Part shown: piece after piece, positions 53,010-55,735 of the stretch
Layout of the letters: each line of letters opens with the position of its first letter
How positions within the stretch are numbered: position 1 is the stretch's first letter
Source of the DNA: an uncultured Collinsella sp.
GTDB lineage: Bacteria; Actinomycetota; Coriobacteriia; Coriobacteriales; Coriobacteriaceae
Assembly: GCA_934654605.1 (NCBI GenBank)
Contig: CAKUGH010000005.1
Span: 1 to 55,735 of the forward strand
Reading direction: 5' to 3'
DNA length: 55,735 bases
Translations under genes and position numbers: made by a program
The notes under the pieces: model-generated
Databases searched by the model: none
What the model was told of the DNA's origin: nothing
The model's input: only the letters and a program-made list of their open reading frames with translations

Positions 53010-53214
53010 TATACTAACCGGCGGCGAATCTGCTCCATCGCTTAGGGCCGCTGCGTCTGGACGGCGCGTGATAGGGCTGCCAAAGCGATCGCCAGCGTGC
53101 TGAGCAACGTCCTCTCTGTGCGCACCTGTTTTTGTATGTATTAGCGCACTACCAAGCACGCTCGCGCGGCCGCATGCCGTGCCCATAACGCGTGCAGATA
53201 AGGAACAACAACAT
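53010..53214 (+). promoter_or_regulatory. Likely -10 and long leader of the DEAD-box helicase gene
   Basis: TATACT at 53010-53015 is the best -10; the -35 is poor. If used, the leader is about 195 nt, unusually long for this window, with short complementary runs and a T5 at 53131-53135. Long leaders are common in cold-induced helicase genes, but no known motif is recognised. The ribosome site is AAGGA near 53200. Confidence 0.45.
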
Positions 53215-55422
53215 ATGCGTAATTCTGTATCCGACGTCACGGACGCCGAGATTCTGGACGAGACCCGCGAGGCCATGGCCCAGGCTGCCTTCGATGCTGC
53301 CGACGAGGCCAGCGCCGCCGAGACCGTCGAGTCCGCGACCGAGAACCTGCCCGCCTTTGACGAGCTGGGACTTTCGGACGAGATGCTTCGTGCTATCGAG
53401 AACCTGGGCTACACGGCGCCGACGCCTGTCCAGGCCGGCTCCATCCCCGTGGTGCTCGAGGGTCGCGACCTGCTTGCCGCCGCCCAGACCGGCACCGGCA
53501 AGACGGCCGCCTTCTTGCTGCCGACTATGAACAACCTGGAGCACATCGCTCCGCCTAAGCCCGTGCGCGAGCGCGGCAGCCGCAACCGCCGTCGCGGCGC
53601 CAAGAAGCCCGAGGGCAACGGCCGCGGCCCCGTGATGCTCGTCATCACCCCCACGCGCGAGCTCGCCCAGCAGATCGACGAGGTCGCGAGCAAGATCGCC
53701 GACGTCACCGGCCACGTCGCCGTGACCGTCGTGGGCGGCGTGAGCTACAAGCCCCAGACCGCGGCGCTCAAGTACGGCTGCGACATCCTGGTCGCCACGC
53801 CGGGTCGTCTGGTCGACCTGATCGAGCAGGGTGCCTGCCACCTGGACGAGGTCAAGGTGCTGGTGCTCGACGAGGCCGATCGTATGCTCGACATGGGCTT
53901 TTTGCCCGCCGTCCGCCGTATCGTGCGCGAGACGCCGGCCGAGCGCCAGACGCTGCTGTTCTCGGCGACGCTCGACGAGGAGGCCGTGGGCGAGATCACC
54001 GACCTGGTGAGTGACCCGGCCCGCGTGGAGATCGCGCCCGCCACGTCGACCGCCGACACCGTTGACCAGTTTGTGTTCCCGGTGTCCATCGAGGCCAAGA
54101 ACAACCTGCTGCCCGAGTTTCTCAAGAAGGAGGGCCCGGAGCGCACTATCGTCTTTATGCGCACCAAGCACCGCGCCGACAGTTGCTGCCGTCGCCTGGA
54201 GCGCAAGGGCATCAAGGCCGCCGCGATTCACGGCAACCGCAGCCAGGCCCAGCGCGAGCGTGCGCTTTCTGCCTTCCGCGACGGCACCGTCGACGTGCTG
54301 GTGGCAACCGACGTCCTTGCCCGCGGCATCGACATTAGCGACGTGCGCTACGTCGTGAACTTTGACGTGCCGGCCGAGCCGACCGACTACATCCACCGCA
54401 TTGGCCGCACGGGCCGCGCCGGCGAGCTGGGCTGGGCCATCACGTTTGTGACCGAGCAGGATGTCGATGAGTTCTACGAGATCGAGAAGCTCATGGACAA
54501 GACGGCCGACATCTACGAGGCCGGCGACCTGCACGTGGGTCCCAACCCGCCGGCGGTTGATCCCGAGCGCGATCCTGCGGCCTTTAAGGTGAAGAAGACC
54601 AAGCGCGGCAAGTCCAAGAGCAAGAAGAAGCTTGAGCAGGCGCGCCGCGATGGCAAGCGCAACGGCGACGATTACGGCGATGTGGCCGGTCGTTCCAACC
54701 GCGGTCGCGACGGCGAGCGCCCGAGCCGTCCCAAGAGCGGCGGTAAGACCCGCGTGCGCGAGGGCGTTCAGGCTCGCGTGGATGAGGCCGTGGAGAGCGT
54801 GGCCCGCGAGGTTGCTGCCGAGGAGCGTGCCGGTGCTGCTGAGCAGGCTCCGCGCGGCAACCGTGCCGAGCGTCGCGCCAAGCAGTTCCAGGGCGAGGCA
54901 CATCGCCGTCGTCGCGAGGACGAGGACCGTGGCGGCCGTCGTCGTGTTGAACGCGAGGACGAGGGCCGCGGCTCGCGCGGCGGCAAGCGTGGCTCGGGTG
55001 ACCGTCGTCGTTCCGGTCGCGATGACGAGCGCGGCGGACGTGACGAGCGTCGCGGCGGCGAGTCCCGTGGCGAGCGCGGTGGCCGTGGCGGCGAGTCCCG
55101 TGGCGGCAAGCGTTTTGACGAGCGCGGCGGCCGCGAGGGTGGCCGTGGCAACGGTGGTCGCAGTGGCACCGGTCGCTCTGGCGAGTCGCGCGATCGTCGC
55201 GACCCGCGTGCCAGCCGCGATCGTCGCGATGACTGGCGCAACTACGACGACACCCGCGAGGAGCGTCGCGGCGGCTATCGCGGACGTGGCGGCAACCAGG
55301 CCGGCTCCCGCGGCGGTCGCTCTGGCGGTCGCGATAACCGTGGCAGCTATGGCAACAACCGCGGCGGCAAGCGCGGCGGAAGCTCCCGTCGTCCCGGCGA
55401 CGGCGGCGGCAAGCGCAAGTAA
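53215..55422 (+). CDS. DEAD-box RNA helicase with RGG-rich tail
   Basis: This 735-residue ATP-dependent RNA helicase has an acidic N-terminal extension, Q motif (F-x-x-LGLS, PTPVQ near 70), Walker A AQTGTGKT (90-97), PTRELA, ATPGR, DEAD (219-222), SAT, then helicase C motifs TDVLARGIDISDV and HRIGRTGRAG. A basic Lys region (about 460-480) precedes a tail of about 240 residues rich in Arg, Gly, Asp and Glu with many RGG/RGGR units, an RNA-binding low-complexity tail. This resembles DeaD/CsdA- and RhlE-like enzymes of ribosome assembly and RNA decay. The start at 53215 follows AAGGA. Much of the tail is repetitive and could vary in length. Confidence 0.92.
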   Translation: MRNSVSDVTDAEILDETREAMAQAAFDAADEASAAETVESATENLPAFDELGLSDEMLRAIENLGYTAPTPVQAGSIPVVLEGRDLLAAAQTGTGKTAAFLLPTMNNLEHIAPPKPVRERGSRNRRRGAKKPEGNGRGPVMLVITPTRELAQQIDEVASKIADVTGHVAVTVVGGVSYKPQTAALKYGCDILVATPGRLVDLIEQGACHLDEVKVLVLDEADRMLDMGFLPAVRRIVRETPAERQTLLFSATLDEEAVGEITDLVSDPARVEIAPATSTADTVDQFVFPVSIEAKNNLLPEFLKKEGPERTIVFMRTKHRADSCCRRLERKGIKAAAIHGNRSQAQRERALSAFRDGTVDVLVATDVLARGIDISDVRYVVNFDVPAEPTDYIHRIGRTGRAGELGWAITFVTEQDVDEFYEIEKLMDKTADIYEAGDLHVGPNPPAVDPERDPAAFKVKKTKRGKSKSKKKLEQARRDGKRNGDDYGDVAGRSNRGRDGERPSRPKSGGKTRVREGVQARVDEAVESVAREVAAEERAGAAEQAPRGNRAERRAKQFQGEAHRRRREDEDRGGRRRVEREDEGRGSRGGKRGSGDRRRSGRDDERGGRDERRGGESRGERGGRGGESRGGKRFDERGGREGGRGNGGRSGTGRSGESRDRRDPRASRDRRDDWRNYDDTREERRGGYRGRGGNQAGSRGGRSGGRDNRGSYGNNRGGKRGGSSRRPGDGGGKRK

Positions 55423-55456
55423 CACGCGCGTCGCACGCTAGAGCGATGCGAACCAA

Positions 55457-55490
55457 GGGCCCCGAGCAACCAGCGCTCGGGGTCCTTTTT
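55457..55490 (+). terminator. Terminator of the helicase gene
   Basis: An 11-bp stem with one wobble (55457-55467 with 55475-55485) and five T. The T run is shared with the repeat that follows. Confidence 0.88.
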
Positions 55491-55557
55491 GGTGCAACGG
55501 GGTCAGGTTAATCTGCACCAAGTTGGTGCAAACAAACCTGACCCCGTTGCACCAAAA
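55487..55557. repeat. Nested inverted repeat, GGTGCA family, copy 2
   Basis: Perfect 23-bp outer arms (55487-55509 and 55535-55557) enclose an inner palindrome TGCACCAA-G-TTGGTGCA (55514-55530). The 63-bp core (55491-55553) matches the element at 20385-20447 in length and layout. The outer arm begins in the helicase terminator T run. Confidence 0.9.
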
Positions 55558-55654
55558 CGAGGAGTGTCCCCGGGTGCCGGCAGGAAAGGAACGTCCCTAT
55601 GTGCCGCCTGGATACCGTTTATCGGAGAAATAATACCGTTCGCCGTTCGTAATG

Positions 55655-55683
55655 GTTATTCTGGCTTTGGGCTTGTCTACAAT
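55655..55683 (+). promoter_or_regulatory. Possible promoter near the window end
   Basis: GTTATT (55655-55660) and TACAAT (55678-55683) are 17 bases apart. The last 45 bases (55691-55735) contain paired-looking GTCC/GGAC sequence and could begin an RNA leader or gene that continues beyond the window. I cannot identify it. In 55558-55654 I see nothing certain. Confidence 0.4.
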
Positions 55684-55735
55684 AGCTCCCGTAAAAAGAA
55701 ATGCGGAAGGTTACCGAGTCCCTCGGACGTGGGCC

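Noticed and set aside
53149..55425. A 758-codon Ala/Thr-rich minus-strand frame opposite the helicase
   Set aside because: Mirror of the RGG-coding repeat; the helicase motifs on the plus strand are decisive.

Overview
The window is high-GC bacterial DNA with dense, short-leadered genes and strong AAGGAGG-type ribosome binding sites. Codon use, the gene set (MurQ/MurP/MupG salvage, a two-subunit glutamate synthase, a CsoR copper island, a long RGG-tailed DEAD-box helicase) and the intergenic repeats suggest a gut Coriobacteriia, most likely a Collinsella. That assignment is inference from gene style; no rRNA is present.

Layout. 1-2943 is MurNAc salvage: the end of murQ, murP and mupG. 3036-6723 holds an ArsC/Spx-like reductase, an orphan minus-strand gene, tRNA-Gln and tRNA-Glu, a TPR protein overlapping smpB, and a flavin reductase followed by a rubredoxin. 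6913-9018 (minus) holds an Nramp metal transporter and gpmA. 9515-15699 is gltB-gltD. 16053-19772 has an unknown protein, a PD-(D/E)XK-like protein and an amidohydrolase. 19864-23592 (minus) is a copper island (copA, copZ, csoR and a small zinc-ribbon membrane protein) with a CsoR-type operator in the copA promoter. 53215-55422 is the DEAD-box helicase.

The most interesting part is 24004-52670, about 29 kb devoted to Ser/Thr phosphosignalling. It encodes four Hanks-type kinases (three membrane-anchored with different outer domains, one soluble and degenerate), one PP2C phosphatase, four FHA-domain proteins, a membrane protein carrying nine acidic threonine repeats, a very large Ig-like surface protein with a C-terminal membrane anchor, and eight proteins with paired-cysteine zinc ribbons, most of them N-terminal followed by membrane segments. 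Seven copies of a perfect palindrome GTTGCGCAAC lie 58-104 bp upstream of start codons in this cluster and, apart from looser relatives near 26150, I did not find it elsewhere in the window. I read the cluster as one co-regulated envelope-signalling system: kinases phosphorylate threonines, several of them in tandem acidic T-x-x-L/D motifs, FHA proteins read them, PP2C erases them, and the zinc-ribbon membrane proteins are partners or outputs. The parts are directly visible; their joint function is inference.

A second unexplained layer is intergenic. Nineteen copies of a 57-bp hairpin element (16-nt arms related to TCTCRATCTGTAACA, 25-nt centre) occur singly or in arrays of three or four with an 80-bp period. 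Other inverted-repeat families occur too: a 67-bp element (two copies), a 63-bp nested element (two copies), and single 50-bp, 41-bp and 100-bp structures. Several very long antisense reading frames (up to 1700 codons) are composition artefacts and were not annotated.
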